A stretch of DNA of 64,000 nt from Amoebidium appalachense (taxonomy: Eukaryota > Ichthyosporea): NCBI GenBank assembly GCA_963693365.1, contig CAVNZM010000009.1, forward strand, positions 3,100,001-3,164,000, in the 5' to 3' direction. Shown piece by piece: positions 48,020 through 61,961 of the stretch; position 1 is the first letter of the stretch; the number at the start of each line of letters is the position of its first letter. A program made the translations under genes and the position numbers. Under the pieces are notes generated by a model, which saw only the letters and a program-made list of their open reading frames with translations, was not told the origin of the DNA and did no database searches.

Positions 48020-51000
48020 TCATGCAACGGCCCTACTAACAGGCTTCAACACATACAGGCTCTCTATTTCGTCTCCCCGCCTAGCATCTGTGCTCGTGCC
48101 CGGCTCAAAGCCGAAGAAATAGAGCACATTGTCAAACACTGCCAGCCCCGCAAACACCTCCACACCGTTCCCCACAAAATCTTGGGGCCCAGGAATATAC
48201 AGCGTCTGTTTATGAAACGTGTTTGTGTCTCCCGTCGGCGTCCAACGGATGCACGAAATGTGGTTGTCGTGCAAGTACCACATGACGTTGTAAGGCGGGC
48301 AGGTCGTGTGTAGGTCAAAGTCTTTTCGGTTCTCCCCCAGCCCTAGAAGCATCATCCCGCTCTCCGGTAGAGCTGTTACCTTTTGCATCTCCGTGCCCAG
48401 GGATAGGTCCCATCTCGACGCACGGATGAATTGACGTGGAAAATATTCAACTTCCCCCTGTTCGTTTATAACTTCCCCGTCAATAGTATCCTCGGATACC
48501 AGGTGCATAGTATTCCCTTCGAAATGCACGTGTGCAAAACGACTAAGAACACTGACAGAAGGCCTCGACGACGAACCGGTGAAGACATGCTCTCCCGACA
48601 CAACGTTGTAAACGGCGAACACATTTTCGTCGCCGATCAATATCCTGCCGTCGCGTGCGAGCACATATGCGTGCTCAGTGGTCCGCCTTGATACATCCAC
48701 ACCATTTCCTTGGCCATACTTACGGACGGCCGTGCACGTCGCCTCCCATACCAATTCACCCGTCTCCGCTCGCCACGCACGCATAGGGATACCCATAGGT
48801 CCCAACCCATCATCATTTGGGTGGAGGGGTGTGAACAGACCAACGGCCACCACCAACCCATCCATAATCACAAGACCACCAGCGTAGCTAATGGTGAAAG
48901 GAACCTCCGCCTGCCACCGCTTTTCCCCTGACGAAATGTCCCACACGGCGATATCTTTCAGGTCCATTGTTGTCGTAGAGGTGACGTATGGGTACTGTAG
49001 TGCTAAGGGCGAACCGTCCCCTACATGAGAAATATCGACGTGAATCTGTGGGTAAATTTGGCCGGTGGTGGTGTCCCAGATTGCAATGGTTCGACGGTCC
49101 TGCTCTTGGAATATGGCGCATGCGTGGGTGCTGGTGAAGGCCGACCGAACCCTTGTTCCCTGGAATGTAGGCGATGTATACGGAATGTGGCTGTGTGTAA
49201 AAAAAAACAACCCCCCCCCCAAAAAAATAAAACAAAAAAACAAAAAAAAAAGATTATGTGTCAGTGTCCACGAGCACCCCAGCTGCAGTGGTGCGAGACC
49301 CCCCCCCCCCCCTCCCCCCCCTCCCATACACACCCACCCCCACCCCCCAACCCACCCAACCCCACCCCACCCCACCCCGCCCCTCCCCTTAATGTCTTTC
49401 ATTAACCACACAAAAAAAAACACAGGGTTTGTGTCAGTGTTTACGAGCACCCCAGTGGTGCGAGCAACCCCCCCCCCCCCCCCCCCCCCCCCCCTCTCCC
49501 CCTCCCCCCCCCCCCCCCCCCCCCCCACACACACACACCCACCCCCGCCCCACCCCACCCCACCCTTTGATGTCTTTCATCAACCATAGCATCTAAGTAA
49601 CTATTGATTGCATTTTTCTTCTTTCAGAACCACGTCATAACGCATGATTATAATCAACACATACAGGCACACACGTGCCTGCGCCTGTGGTTGTGCATCT
49701 GCCTGTGCCTCTGAGTCCTAGTGTCCCTATTCTTGGGAAAGCCCGGGAACGGAGAAAAAAGGGGTGGAGGGAGGGGAGGGGGGGGGGGGGGGGGCACAGA
49801 GAGAGATACAGAAAGTGAGAGAAAATTAAAACATTTACACAAGTTCATACCCGCCACTGAATATGCGAGCCGAAAAAAGGAGGGCAAAACCTTTACGTCT
49901 TGTATATACAATCGAGCGCTTATGGTTGTGCATCTGCATGTGCCTCCAAGCCATAGTGCCCGTAGACTTGGGAAGCACCGGACACGGGAAAAATGGGGGG
50001 GGGGGGGGGGGGGTTTGAATGCGGAACACAGTACGAAGTACGCATAGACGATGAGAAGCATGATGCAGGACACATGCAAAGGCAAACATTCAAGTATGCA
50101 GCATCAGCCATGCGCACAGTATGCGTCATAAGCAGAGCCCATCCTCAGGGAGGGCCCAAGTCATCAATTGCGTCTGAGTTTCGACCCCTTAGCCCGCGTA
50201 TATACGACGCTCCAACTCAGACAGCAGCATCAACTGAACTTGGGTGGGTCAACCCGTCTTGATCAAAGACGAGCAGGGTTGCTTATGCAAGCAAGGTGAG
50301 CAAAACGGTGAAGATGTGTGTGCAAACTAATGCAGTGCAGCGACAAACGCGTATGTGCTTACAGATGCACGACACAGAGCAACCATGCCCGGTTGCATGG
50401 AAGTAAAGATGTCTGGGGGGGGGGGGGGGGGGGGGGGGACAGAGAGAGAGGAGGGGGGGGGGGGGGGGGTTGGAGAAGGAGAGAGATAATTGAGTCACCT
50501 ACACAAGTTCATATCCGCCGCTGAATATGTCGTAGATGGGCGACTGGGGGACTCTTCCAGGCACAGGCAGGCAGAAAAAGTCAAATTCCCGCCACAGCGC
50601 CTCACGCTCATCTTCATCCGCAGGCAGGGGAGGGGGCTGCTTTGTGCGACAATAGTCGAGAATAGTCCCAAAATATTGGCCGTTTCGATCGATAAACACC
50701 TCCCCATCAGAGGTGGTTTTCAAAACGTGGCGGCCGCTAAACCAGGCGGCAAGCATAGAGGTGGGGAAGGCACACAGCGTCTGACGGGTGGTTTCAAAAC
50801 GGTGCCCACCCACGTTGAGGCGCACACGGTCTTCTGCCTGAGCACTGAGATGCGCAACTTGCGCCTTTTCAGCTTCGAAATTTCTCCTGCGGGGAAAGGG
50901 GGAAGGTGAGCAGGCTTGCGGAAGAAAGGAGTTGAAAACGAGGGGGGATGGGGGGACCTTTACACTAGTGCTACATATACAATCGAGCGGCTTTCTGTAA

Positions 51001-51401
51001 CCTCCTCTCCCCCCCCCCCCCCCGTCCCCCTCCTCCCCCTTCATTACCTCCACACAGACCCCACCACCCACCTCCACCCACATCACAACCCCATAACAGG
51101 CCACCCAAGCCCTCCCGTCCATCCACCCACCACCGACACACCCCCTACACACCCGCAGACACACACCTCATCTCGCACTGGATCCCCCCCGTCCCTCCCC
51201 CCCCCCCCCCCCCCCCCCTCCTCCCTCCTCCTCGTTCTCTTCCCCCAATTGAAGTTCCCACCTTTCAAAAACCACCTGCCCGTTCCTGTGGAGTCCCCCC
51301 CCTCCCCCCCTCCCCCCACCCCGGCACCACCACCAGCCATCTCCTCCTTATCCTATCCTCTACCACTGCCCTGCATCAATCACACCCACCTGAGAACAGA
51401 C

Positions 51402-51433
<32 letters not shown>

Positions 51434-51823
51434 TTCACACACACACACTTTCTTCCTCACCTTCTACTCTACCACCCCCTCTCGCCCCACTCACCTTTAC
51501 CTACCCTCCTCCGCCCTCCTGCATTCGTTATATGCCGGTACCAACACACAAGGACCCACACCTGCCGCTCAGCACCTAACCAGAAGTTTTATTCCTCTCT
51601 CGCTTCTTTTCGTTTCCTGCTTTCCCCTACCTGTGCCCATCGACCAAAAACATGACCATGTCCAAAGACAACCTCACCTGTCCTCCTGTAGTTTTCTCTC
51701 CCTCTCTTCCCTCGCCCTCAGCTCGCGCGTTGCCGCGCGTTTAAAGTCCGCAAAAACTGCCGCCAGCCGTGCCTCCGTGTCGGCAAGCATTTGCGCAAAC
51801 TCAATGCTGCTCTCTTCCGCCAT
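48020..51823 (-). CDS. T1/BTB + beta-propeller protein, unit 3
   Basis: Three exons: 51678-51823, 50503-50886, 48020-49190; 566 residues, all in phase with the same splice borders as unit 1. The helical N-terminus ends in REEREREKLQED-like charged sequence; the T1 domain reads [17 protein letters not shown] .. GQYFGTILDYCR; the propeller has [38 protein letters not shown] and AVYNVVSGEHVFTG. The propeller is somewhat longer than in unit 1 because of extra residues in two loops. Intron 2 is larger than in the other units: it contains a truncated duplicate of the T1 exon end (49835-49870) and copy B of a 340-bp repeat. Function as for unit 1, inferred only from architecture. Confidence 0.8.
49835..49870 (-). 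pseudogene. truncated duplicate of the T1 exon 3' end
   Basis: Encodes only IFSGGYELV plus the stop and donor region and is then cut. The sequence on both sides (49670-49745 and 49910-49985) repeats the same intron-2 stretch (GCGCCTGTGGTTGTGCATCTG-like), so a segment spanning intron and exon end was duplicated in tandem inside intron 2 of unit 3. Confidence 0.75.
49995..50339. repeat. dispersed repeat, copy B
   Basis: Inverted copy of 1-338, sitting inside intron 2 of unit 3 and bounded on one side by poly-G. No coding potential recognised. Confidence 0.8.
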
Positions 51824-52270
51824 TTTCCACTTCCCATGCACTTAAGATGATGTGTGCGATTCAACCCTTGTGGTGAATAGTTAGGATAGAAATCACGAGC
51901 ACACGCCGACACACAAACGTAAATTGTGCTTTCGCTCTCTGTCGTGCTCATACGTGCCCTTATCTGCTCTCTCTATCTCTTTCTCTCTCTCTCGAAGCTC
52001 GTTCCCTGTCTCTCTTCGTTTCTACGACCCTCTCAATGGCTAGAAGATCTCGCCCTTTTGCTCAGTTCCTCTTTTCACTAGTGTTTAGTCCGTGATTGTG
52101 CCGTGATGGGGTAATCCAGAGCCTGAAAATCAGTGATAACAAAACCTCCAGTTCAGCGAAGATTCAGCGAAATTTGCCGGTTTCCGAAAAACAAAAAACA
52201 GTTGACTGGTGCGGTGTCGTTGCCAGGTTTGTTTCAAGACAAGTCACTCGATGCATAGTATGGCGTCATT

Positions 52271-52343
52271 CTTAACGGTGACGTGTCAAATTCGGTGCGC
52301 GATTAGCCAATCACATGCCTGCCATTGAAACCTCGGGAGTGAG
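52271..52343 (-). promoter_or_regulatory. conserved upstream block of unit 3 (CCAAT-like)
   Basis: Retains GCCAATCACATG and GAAACCTCGGGAGT in the same order as units 1 and 2, and has lost the GATAAAA part. About 450-520 bp upstream of the ATG. Confidence 0.5.
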
Positions 52344-52454
52344 AAGGCAAAAAAGAGCAAGAAAAAAGAAAGGCAAAAGAAAACTTTGAAAAAGGTGGTG
52401 GTGAGTGTGGTGGTGTTCGTTGTGTGGTGTGTGCGTGCGTGCGTGCGTGCGTGC

Positions 52455-52489
<35 letters not shown>

Positions 52490-52579
52490 GGGGGGGGGGG
52501 GGAGGGGGGGGGAGGGGGAGAGGGGAATGGATGTCGATGTAGGAGAGGAAGACAAAACACAAAAAGCCACAGAAAGACT

Positions 52580-52612
<33 letters not shown>

Positions 52613-52674
52613 CCCTCCCAGAATCAAAACAACAAGCCTGGTGGTTCTTATGCATCCATTCGAGTCGGGGGGAA

Positions 52675-52706
<32 letters not shown>

Positions 52707-53059
52707 CATAATTATTCAATATTACACTTGAGAAAATCGAACAAAGGACATGTTTCCATGAAGTCATAAGGACTGATATACATTTATTTGGGCAAGACAC
52801 GATTTTACTACCGTCCAAAATCCAATTTTTTTAACATAGTTTCTTACTGATCCTGCTTTATAAAGAGAATGATAGGACAGGAAATAAGAAAAAAAGCCAA
52901 ATTCAGTAGTCCATTTTATGTAAAATCGTAAATCTATACCATGGTAAAAACAATATTAATGCTGACATAACCTTGATAGCTTGCGTAGTAAACTCGATCA
53001 ACCTTCATCTGTGTTTCTTCTAACAATATTCTACTTTTTGATGACAATATTGACTTTAT
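52344..53059. other. intergenic, 5' of unit 3 and 3' of the INO80E gene
   Basis: GT-rich stretch with GTGC repeats (52430-52490), three poly-G tracts (52489-52705), then AT-rich sequence leading into the 3' end of the INO80E homologue. No gene seen. Confidence 0.6.
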
Positions 53060-54193
53060 CTATTCTTCCTCGTCATCATAATATCCTTCTCCATCTCCCT
53101 CATCACTCAAATCCGCGTTCTCCTCCTCCTCCCCTCCCTCCTCCATTTGCGTATCCCCTCCTTCATATGCCTCCCCCTCCCCCTCCCCGTCTCCTTCCCA
53201 CTCCCCTTCCCCGTCTCCCTCTCCCTCTCCCTCTCCCTCATGCTCTTCATAAACCTCCCCCTCCCCCATCTCATACTCCTCCCCTTCCCCTTCAAGCACC
53301 CCCTCCTCCCCCTCCTCCATCCCCATCTCTCCCTCTCCCTCTCCCTCCCCGTACCCCTCTCCGTCCCCTCTCCCATCTTCGTATTCCTCCCCGCTATGTT
53401 CATGCTCATGCTCCCCTTCCACTTGGCCCCCATAATCCTCAGCTTCTTGGGTTGTGTCGACGAGCATATGTTGCGATGGCGAATCAGGGATGGGAGTTTC
53501 TCTTTGACTATCGTCTTCTTCCATGTTTCTGGCTGGCGGAACGATTGGGCCGGACTTTGTGGTGATGAGCTTGAGCCGGATTTTGCTCTTCTCTTTGGGG
53601 GTGGCGGCTGCATGGGAAAGACGATACTGTTAGCACGTGTAGCTGTGTTTCCTCATGCTTCAGTTTTATTATTTTTTTGTTTCTAGATTTGCAAGATGCG
53701 GCAAGAGTGTTCTTTTGTTGTTTTGTTTGCTTTTCCCCGTCGAAATGAAACGGGGAGGGGAGAGTGGAAGGGGGGTGGGGTGGGGGTGGGTGGGGGGGGT
53801 CGACAACTAGGGATGTGCATGCATACGTATGTTTAGTGGATATGTTTGCATACACGTGCACATTGGGGATGTTGGTCCACACCCACACAGACTATTTTTT
53901 ATGACACATCTACAGGCAGCTGTCCCCTGTGCCAGCACTTATCCATTCATTTCCAACACGAGTGACGGATGTATGCCACAGTGGATGTGTGTGTATGCAT
54001 GTATGCATCTTTTTTTTACATGAAGGGGGGGGAGGGGGGGGAAGGGGGGATGGCAACGAGGGGGAAAGGGGGGGGGGGGGGGGGGGGGGAAGCATGTGTT
54101 ATAGAGTGCAAAGTACACAACTGTAACGGACAACATAATGCAAGGTTTACGACAGGTATGCACAATAAGCAGAGCCCTCGGAGAAGGGAGGGA

Positions 54194-54229
<36 letters not shown>

Positions 54230-54437
54230 ATGTTCCAGGGGCCATACATTTTGGCGCCTCCCTCCTGTGCATGGGGCATATGGTGTGTGCCATGCCAGCC
54301 TTAACCACCATGGTGCACTGCTCCCCAGCGTCTTCACTGTGGTGCGTGCAGTATACAAACCCACTGCTGGGGTCAAGCGGTGCATGTGGCTGTGTGTGTG
54401 TGTGTGTGTGTTGTGTGTGTTGTGTGTGTTGTGTGTG

Positions 54438-54485
<48 letters not shown>

Positions 54486-54764
54486 GTGTGCTTCGGAAAT
54501 GGAGGGGGGGAGGGGGGGGGGGGGGTCAGTACGCAAGCACGACAGGCAGACCTAGAAGCATACATGGAAATAACAACAACAACAGAAACTAAACATAAAA
54601 CGACCTGTGCACAGTGCCTATGTTCGAAGCAGCTTCCATGCCTCTGCCCTTATAAAAAAAAATAAAAAAATAAAAAAAGGGGGGGGGGGGGGGGGGGGGG
54701 GGATTGGGCCCACAGGTGATCGAAGGGGTGTGTTCATGTGCAGGTGTACACGAGTCCGCAAATG

Positions 54765-54796
<32 letters not shown>

Positions 54797-54799
54797 TGT

Positions 54800-54872
<73 letters not shown>

Positions 54873-57083
54873 GCGTGTATTGTACATGTGTGTGTCTGCA
54901 CGACTGTCTCCTTATGAAAGTGTGGCCGTGCCTACACGCGTAAACTGGTCAGCCGTTTATGCAAGTGCATGTATCTTCTCTGTTCTCTTACTCTTAAGTA
55001 GTGTGTGTGCATGCGCAAGTGTGTGGGGGCTTGTGAATTTGCAAGTGTCCCTGTGCATGTGTGTGGATATGTGCATGTACATGCACATTGCGTGTGTGCG
55101 CGCACATGTGTGTGCGCACACGCTCGTGAATGTGTGTGCGAATGTGCATGTGTGTGCTTATGTGTGTTTATGTGTGTGCGTGCGTGAATGTGTGTTTATA
55201 TGAGTGTTTGTGTGTGTGTGTGTGTGTGTCTGTGCTTGTGTGTGCACGTGCGTATGGCCGTGTGTGCTTGCTTGCAGCTTTCACCTACCCTGCAGTAAGC
55301 CAGCCCGTCCAGGGGTTTTCTCTTGCAGTTGTCTGGGCCCATGCATTTTGCAGGCGTAGCCTTCTTCTTGCTGCCCTTGGCTGGTGCCTGAATGCCACAC
55401 ATCAATGAGCACATCAACACACAGACATATCTCCACACAAGAAAAATGGGCAAGATCGGTATATCCAAACCTAGCAGATACCCGTCAAGTAAAACAGGTA
55501 TATTTCAGCAGGCATTCATACAATCGGCACATCCAATCGTTTGAGATATCTGCGCAAGTAAAACAGGCATATGTCAACAGGTACGCTCCACACAGGTTTA
55601 TTCGATGACTACAACCATCAATCCACAAGGATACGAGGATCCAGACAAAAGAACTAGATCTAAACACGAAACACGAGACACCCACGAGAAAAAATGCCTT
55701 CCTTTGCCTGTAGTCGGCAATCCGTGCAGTATATGCGGATTCACAAAAATTCAACCTCTAGTGATGTGAGTTGCATTTGCAGTATTTTGTTTGCGCAAAC
55801 GCACATCAAAACGTTTGTGACAGCACGAGCCCGCTGGAACCTTCTCCCACATAGCCCCCCTCCCCCCTCCTCGTCTCCTTGGCCTCTTACGTGCACGCAC
55901 GCACACGCGCACAAAGACAGCCAGGAGAAACACAAATTTGGTGAGGAGAGGGGGAAAGGGGGGGGGGGGAGGGGGGAGGAATCCGTCAGCCGTTCTTGAC
56001 CACGAGGGTACCATACCTTTGCGGTCTCCTTCTTCTCCTCCTTCTCCTTTTTGGTCTTTTTGCTCCCCTTGGATGGCGGCTCGGCTGCCTTGGTGTGCTT
56101 GGCACTACCCTTGTCTTCAGACTGCAAGAAGAAAAAAAAAAAAAAAAAGAAAAAAGAAAAAGAGAGAAGAGAAGGAGCAGTGAGAAGATGTATTTGGTGG
56201 GTAGCTTAAAGGCTAATGGTTCGATACAGACTACATACCCCGACAGACTACATAGATTAGCTGACTCCTGGGAAAAATATAATCTAAAATGACTTTACAC
56301 TAACGTACTTCCACATTATGGAAGTATCCCAGGATGACGTCACAAGCAATAGCGATTTTGGCCGGCGGCGGCTAAATTTTGGTAGTCTGACAGCGTACAT
56401 AGTCTATATTGAACCGTTGGTCCTCAAGTAATAGGGAAAAATTCATGAAAATCTAATTGCATGAAAATCACTGTAAAATCGAGCATGCTTGCCTGCTTGC
56501 GCATTCAAAGCGCGTGACTGTATTAAAATAAAAATCCCGTCATTACAGGCACCCTATACACACTCAAATTAACATAAAACTGGGGAGTCGTCATCCTACA
56601 TTAAAATATATAAAACTTACTCATTAACTTGTCTAATTGCGCTTCTCCCCTATCCTCCTTACAAAGTCCTTTCATCGAAGCCCAAGCTTCAATCGCCGCC
56701 CGTCGACATCTGCTTCCCCCCCCCCCCCCCCCCCCTCACCACCACCACCACCACCACCCACCCACCCACCCCCCCAAAAAAAGTGCCTATGTTTTATTCA
56801 CTCGAATCACTGTGTGCACACATACCTTCTTTTTGCTTGGTGGTGGGGGAGGGAGCTGTTTCTTCTTGATGAGTGATGTGCTCTTTGCTTCAAGCAGGCT
56901 CATGTCCTCATCTGATTCGCTGCTGCTCGATTCACTGCTGCCACCTGGGATATGTGGGCGACATTCAGGGATATCTAGGTTAGAATAGTGTAATACGAGC
57001 ATGAAATTCAGAGGATATATACGTTCGAGGACATGGGCACACATTTCGAGAAAATATACAGTGAACTATGGAGCGTGTGTGCT

Positions 57084-57164
<81 letters not shown>

Positions 57165-57581
57165 GTGTTATTTTGTGGGACGTGTATGTGAGGGGTATGA
57201 GGGTAAATGGCTATAGATTATGGAATGTGTTTGTGTCAAACCCGAGGACATGATAGGTGATATTTCTGGACATTTGTGAAAACTTGATGTGCAGGAAGGA
57301 CAAGTAGAAGTATATCACGCCGGACAACACAGAATAAATCTGACAACCAGGGGTGAACTGATACGAACACAAGAAAACCTTTGGGGTGTGGGCTTGTATG
57401 TGGTGGGATGATTAGGAGAACAAAACGGGGAAGGTCTTAAGGTAATGGGTCTATTGGTCAAAATGAATGAACCAGATTTTCGGGGCGTGCGACCGGGAAC
57501 ACACTTGTGACACAACTCGCGCAAACTTTGGAGGATGAGCTCGGGCTTAGGGAGAGGTTAAGAGCATTTCTTTTCTTTTGA

Positions 57582-57616
<35 letters not shown>

Positions 57617-57620
57617 ACTT

Positions 57621-57662
<42 letters not shown>

Positions 57663-58090
57663 CCAGAGCGCGTGGTGTGCGCGCGCGTGTGTGTGTTTGC
57701 GCGCGCGCGCGTGTGTGTGTGTGTGAGTGCACATGCATGTATGTGTGTGTGTCTGTGTGTGTGAGTGTGTATATGCGTGCGTGGTTGCGTGTGTGTGCGC
57801 GTGTGCATGTGTGTGTGTTGGGAGTGGGCAAACGAGGGGGGGGGGGGGGGGGGGGGAGGGGGAAGGGGAGGGGGGGGGGGGGGGGGGGGAGGGGGGGAGG
57901 GAGGGGGAGGTGTTGACTCTATACCTGAAGTTGTGGATTCCACATCTTCGTATCGCAGCAGTCGGTCAAGAACAAATCTGAAACACAGCACCCTCTATAA
58001 GGCCACAGCAATATACAGCCTTGATCCAATTCAAGGAGCTATTACAATTTCATTTCTCTTGCTTCTTTTATTTCTTTCATGTGCTCCATT

Positions 58091-58121
<31 letters not shown>

Positions 58122-58808
58122 TCCCTGCCCAGCCGCCGCCACCCCTCTCTGCACACACACACACACACCACACACCAACACTACCACCGGCACATCGCCA
58201 TTATGTATTGTCAATGGTGTGTGTGTGCGTGCGTGCATGCGTGCGCGCGCGCGCGGGCACGCTCGTGTGCATTTGCTGTATGTGTGTGTGTGTGTGTGTG
58301 TGCACGCAGGTGCCCTCGTGCGGGATTGTGTGTGTGTAGCACATGCGCAGGCATGTGTATGTGCACGTGTGTTCGTGTGTGTATATGTGTATGTGCACGT
58401 GTGTTCGTGTGTGTATATGTGTATGTGCACGTGTGTTCGTGTGTGTATGTGTATGTGCACGTGTGCGCCCGCGTGCGGGAGTGTGTATGTAGCGGGTGTA
58501 CCGGAAGTGTGTGTGCATGTGCGTGTGCTCGAGTGCTTGTGTGTTCATCTGTGTGTGTGCTTATGTGCTCTTTTTTCTTTCCCTTTGGCAGAGAGGGGGT
58601 AAGGGGGGGGGGGGGGGGGGGGGAAGGGGGGGAGGGGGGGGGGGGGAGGAGGGTTTGGAGCTAGTGGTGGGTCTGTGCATGTTTGTGGATTTTTTTTCGT
58701 TTTTTTTTTTCCGCCTGTTTTTTGTTTTGTTTTTTGGTCTATTTTTTTTTTTTGGTTTGTTTGCTTGTTTTTTCTTGTGGTGGTGGTGGTGGTTGGGGTA
58801 GCAGGGCG

Positions 58809-58852
<44 letters not shown>

Positions 58853-60185
58853 TCACTCTTTTTCTCGGGTGAGTTTCAATGCCTTTCGTCTCAGCAATCG
58901 CAAGTCATCTGCCAATATTTCTTGCTCCTGAAAAGGGAAAAAACGGTAACAATCAGCACCCTCGTGCATGCTGTCCCCCCCCCCCCCCCCCCCCCCCCGG
59001 CGCCCTTTTTTGGCTGCTTAACACATTACCACTGCCCGAGCAATGAACTTTCGAAATTACAACTTTTCTTTCCTTCTTAAGGTGTTTGATTTTTGCTGAT
59101 ACAAAACAAGAGAGAGCAAAAAGCCAGGTGTGTAACGCTCTTTCTCTTCAAACACCCACCCTCCCCGTCTTGCTCGCTCCCCCACCCTCCTCCCCCCCCG
59201 TGCCCCCCTTCCTCGGTTCCCCTCCTCTCCCCTCCCCCTTCCCCTCTGCCCTGTCCAATGTATTCCAACCACTACCCCCTCCCCCCCCCCCCCCCCCCCT
59301 CCCCCGCCCCTTTCCAAACACCACCACCCACACAAGTGCCTCTCCCCTCCCCCCTCCCCCCTCCCTCGCTCCCTCCCTCCCTCCCATATCTTCCATCTCC
59401 ACACCCACATCAAATACTCTCGACAGCCCAACAAACAACCCCTACACCCCTCCATTTCACTCCTGTCGTCACATAGTCAACCCATCTTTTCTCTTCAACT
59501 CTAATCCCTCCCCCCCCCCCCCCCCCCCCCCCCCCACCCCGCCAAACTCAGACTTTAATGCACTTATCATTCACGTATCAACATTCATTCCACTTACATA
59601 TAGGAGATATTTCAATTTTCGCTTCAGCAATTTGTATTTCTTCTCCGACCCGACTGTGTGCACAAACCCACCGTGGTCAGAGCCTGCATCCGGCAAACAT
59701 CTTTCTCTCTCTTTCTCTCTCTCCCCTCCCCCTCCCCCTCTCTCCCTCTCTCTTCCCTCCCCCCCAACCCCCTCCCTTCTCCTCCCCCCCCTCCCCCTTT
59801 CTCTCTCTCTCTCTTTCCCCCTCCCTCCCTCATTCCCCCCCCCCCCCACCTCCCTCCCTCTCCCTGTCCCCGTCCCTCTCCTTCTCTCTCTCTCTCTCTC
59901 TCTCGCCCTTTCCCCCCATGCACTCACAGACAAGTCCTGTCCGTTGCATTCTCTTACTCCCCCTGCACCCCCACACCACCCGCCCAACGACGCAACCACA
60001 TACACATTTTCACTAATCCACTCCACTTTTACCACGTAGCACACTTCCACAAACCCTCCTCGCACCTCCCCCCGTCCCCTTTTCCCCCCCCCCTCCCCCC
60101 CCCCCCTCCCTCCTCCCCTCTCCCCCCCTCCTCCTCCTCCCTCCCCCCCCTCCCCCCCCCCCCCCCCCCCCCCCTCCCCCCACCC

Positions 60186-60272
<87 letters not shown>

Positions 60273-60714
60273 TATTATGAACAGCACATACAAATTCATA
60301 AAAAATACATAACAAGACAAGACCCAACATACCCCACTCCCCTCCCTCCCCACCTCCCCCGCCAACCCCCCCCCCCCACCACCACCACACACACACCCCC
60401 CACCTCCCACCCACACCTCCTACACACACGCGCAAGCCACCATCATTGACACAACCCCCTACCGACTCTACCACCCATATGGTACAAAACAACAAATTCT
60501 AAACGCTCACTGACCCCAACCCAACCCCCCTTCCACACAGGCGAATTCAGAAAATGCAGAAATATTCATGCTTCCATACACAGATATCCTGGCTTTTCAA
60601 TCGGGATACCATCGCACATTGGAGGAAGAACGACTTCGAGAGATTTAACGTTCACATTCTTTTCACCGAGCACTTCACTCCCCAGCCACTCCCTTTGTAT
60701 TACCCCCCCCCCCC

Positions 60715-60745
<31 letters not shown>

Positions 60746-61303
60746 ACCCTCCCCCCCCCCACCCCCCGGGCCCTCATTAGCTCTCTTTACATCCCCGCTC
60801 ACCAAACGCATCTGCACAACAAACTCAAGTAACGCCTACCTGTATTTGGCCCTTCCTCCTGCCACCTCCCCCACTTTTGTGGGTCCGGCATCCTGTTTCA
60901 CACCCCGTGAGTACATTTCGTCCCGTGTGCAAAGTATGGAAAAAAAGGTTATATGCATAATGATGGTGTGGTGGTGGTGGTGAGGGGGGGCCGGGCGGGC
61001 GAATAGGGGGAGAGGGAATAGGGAGGGGGGGGGGGGGGGGGGGGGGGGGTTGGAACATATGGATAACCAGTGATCAGGCAGCGAATAGAGTGCCATAGGG
61101 AAGGTAGTGGAGAACTAGTAAGAATGCCTAGCAGAGCCAAGATAAGGAGTAGAAAGGCAGTTTTTAGACTGCACACAAGCGGATCGGCATGCAAGCATAC
61201 AGAGACAAAGCCAAAGAGAAAGAGCGGAAAAGGTCAAGGATCGAGAATGGGGGTGGGGGGAGATGGATGAAGGGACGGAGGGAGGGAGGGGGGAGGAGGA
61301 GAT

Positions 61304-61358
<55 letters not shown>

Positions 61359-61828
61359 GGACAAGAAGGGGCTGCAACGAGACATGCTCACTCCCACATG
61401 CATGCAGAGGGGGAGGAGGGCGAGGGGAGCAGTGGGGAAGGGCAAGGAGGTGGTGCAGCACACAGACACAAAGACTCACTTCCAAGTGTGTGAGGGGAGG
61501 GGGAAGGTGGGGTGAGAGAGGGAAATGCGGGAGATGGAGAGAGCGAAACGTGTATGGTGGCTATTGTTGTCACCTTCATTATCTAAACAGAAAAAAGTGA
61601 GATATTATCGAATATGAGGGATAAAACAGGGTGGGTAAAGCGGTGAGCGGGGGGGAGCATGTAATGATGTAGTGAGGGGAAAAGTGTGCCTTGACTGGGC
61701 AAGTGTTTCTAATCATTTGTGAAATGTTATATGTGGCCACTTACGCGAATGGTGCCGTGTATGAAGAGTGGGAAGCCGTCACAGGGACACACAAGACAGC
61801 TAAATGGGAGGAGGAAGGGGAGGGGAAA

Positions 61829-61863
<35 letters not shown>

Positions 61864-61961
61864 GGGGGGAGGGGGGGGGGGGGGGAGGGGGGGGGGGGGT
61901 CTTACTTTGTCTGCTCCTGCTCGCCTCCCCCAGGCTTTGCCGACTCTGGTCTGCTAGACAT
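53060..61961 (-). CDS. INO80E: INO80 chromatin-remodelling complex subunit E homologue with extended C-terminus
   Basis: Exons: 61906-61961, 60840-60892, 59598-59653, 58857-58927, 57925-57977, 56826-56944, 56017-56121, 55289-55387, then tentatively 54605-54648 and 54248-54366, and 53060-53607; phases fit throughout, 440 residues. The core (about residues 40-92) KYKLLKRKLKYLLYEQE..LRLLRRKALKLTREK..VLDRLLRYEDVE aligns without gaps to the diagnostic region of animal INO80E, a small regulatory subunit of the nuclear INO80 nucleosome remodeller. A Ser/Glu and Lys-rich linker follows. Residues about 186-258 hold a Cys/His cluster (KCMGPDNCKRKPLDGLAYC; FVYCTHH..QC..IC-PMH) that could bind zinc and is not part of human INO80E. 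The last exon has a basic start (KEKSKIRLKLITTKSG) and a long Glu/Gly/Asp tail (GEGEGEGE..) ending YYDDEEE. The core is secure; exons 9-10 are weaker, and the tail could in principle belong to a separate gene, although the phase joins cleanly. Confidence 0.78.
57087..57163. repeat. poly-T / poly-G junction
   Basis: About 28 T followed immediately by about 48 G. Inside an intron of the INO80E homologue. Confidence 0.95.
58355..58460. repeat. 32-bp minisatellite, about 3 copies
   Basis: Unit TGTATGTGCACGTGTGTTCG followed by a TGTGTGTATATG tail, about three copies, the last shortened by two bases. In an intron of the INO80E homologue. Confidence 0.85.
60192..60268. repeat. (CA)n microsatellite
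   Basis: 77 bp of CA preceded by a long C-rich tract (60060-60187), in an intron of the INO80E homologue. Confidence 0.95.

Noticed and set aside
53060-53524. Acidic Glu/Gly-rich frame as a stand-alone small gene
   Set aside because: A 3' splice site at 53607 and an in-phase basic segment precede its first Met, so it is better read as the last exon of the INO80E homologue.
57458-57540. Possible extra exon of the INO80E homologue (SSKVCASCVTSVFPV..)
   Set aside because: The flanking exons at 57925 and 56944 join in phase without it and continue the family alignment; no conserved motif supports it.
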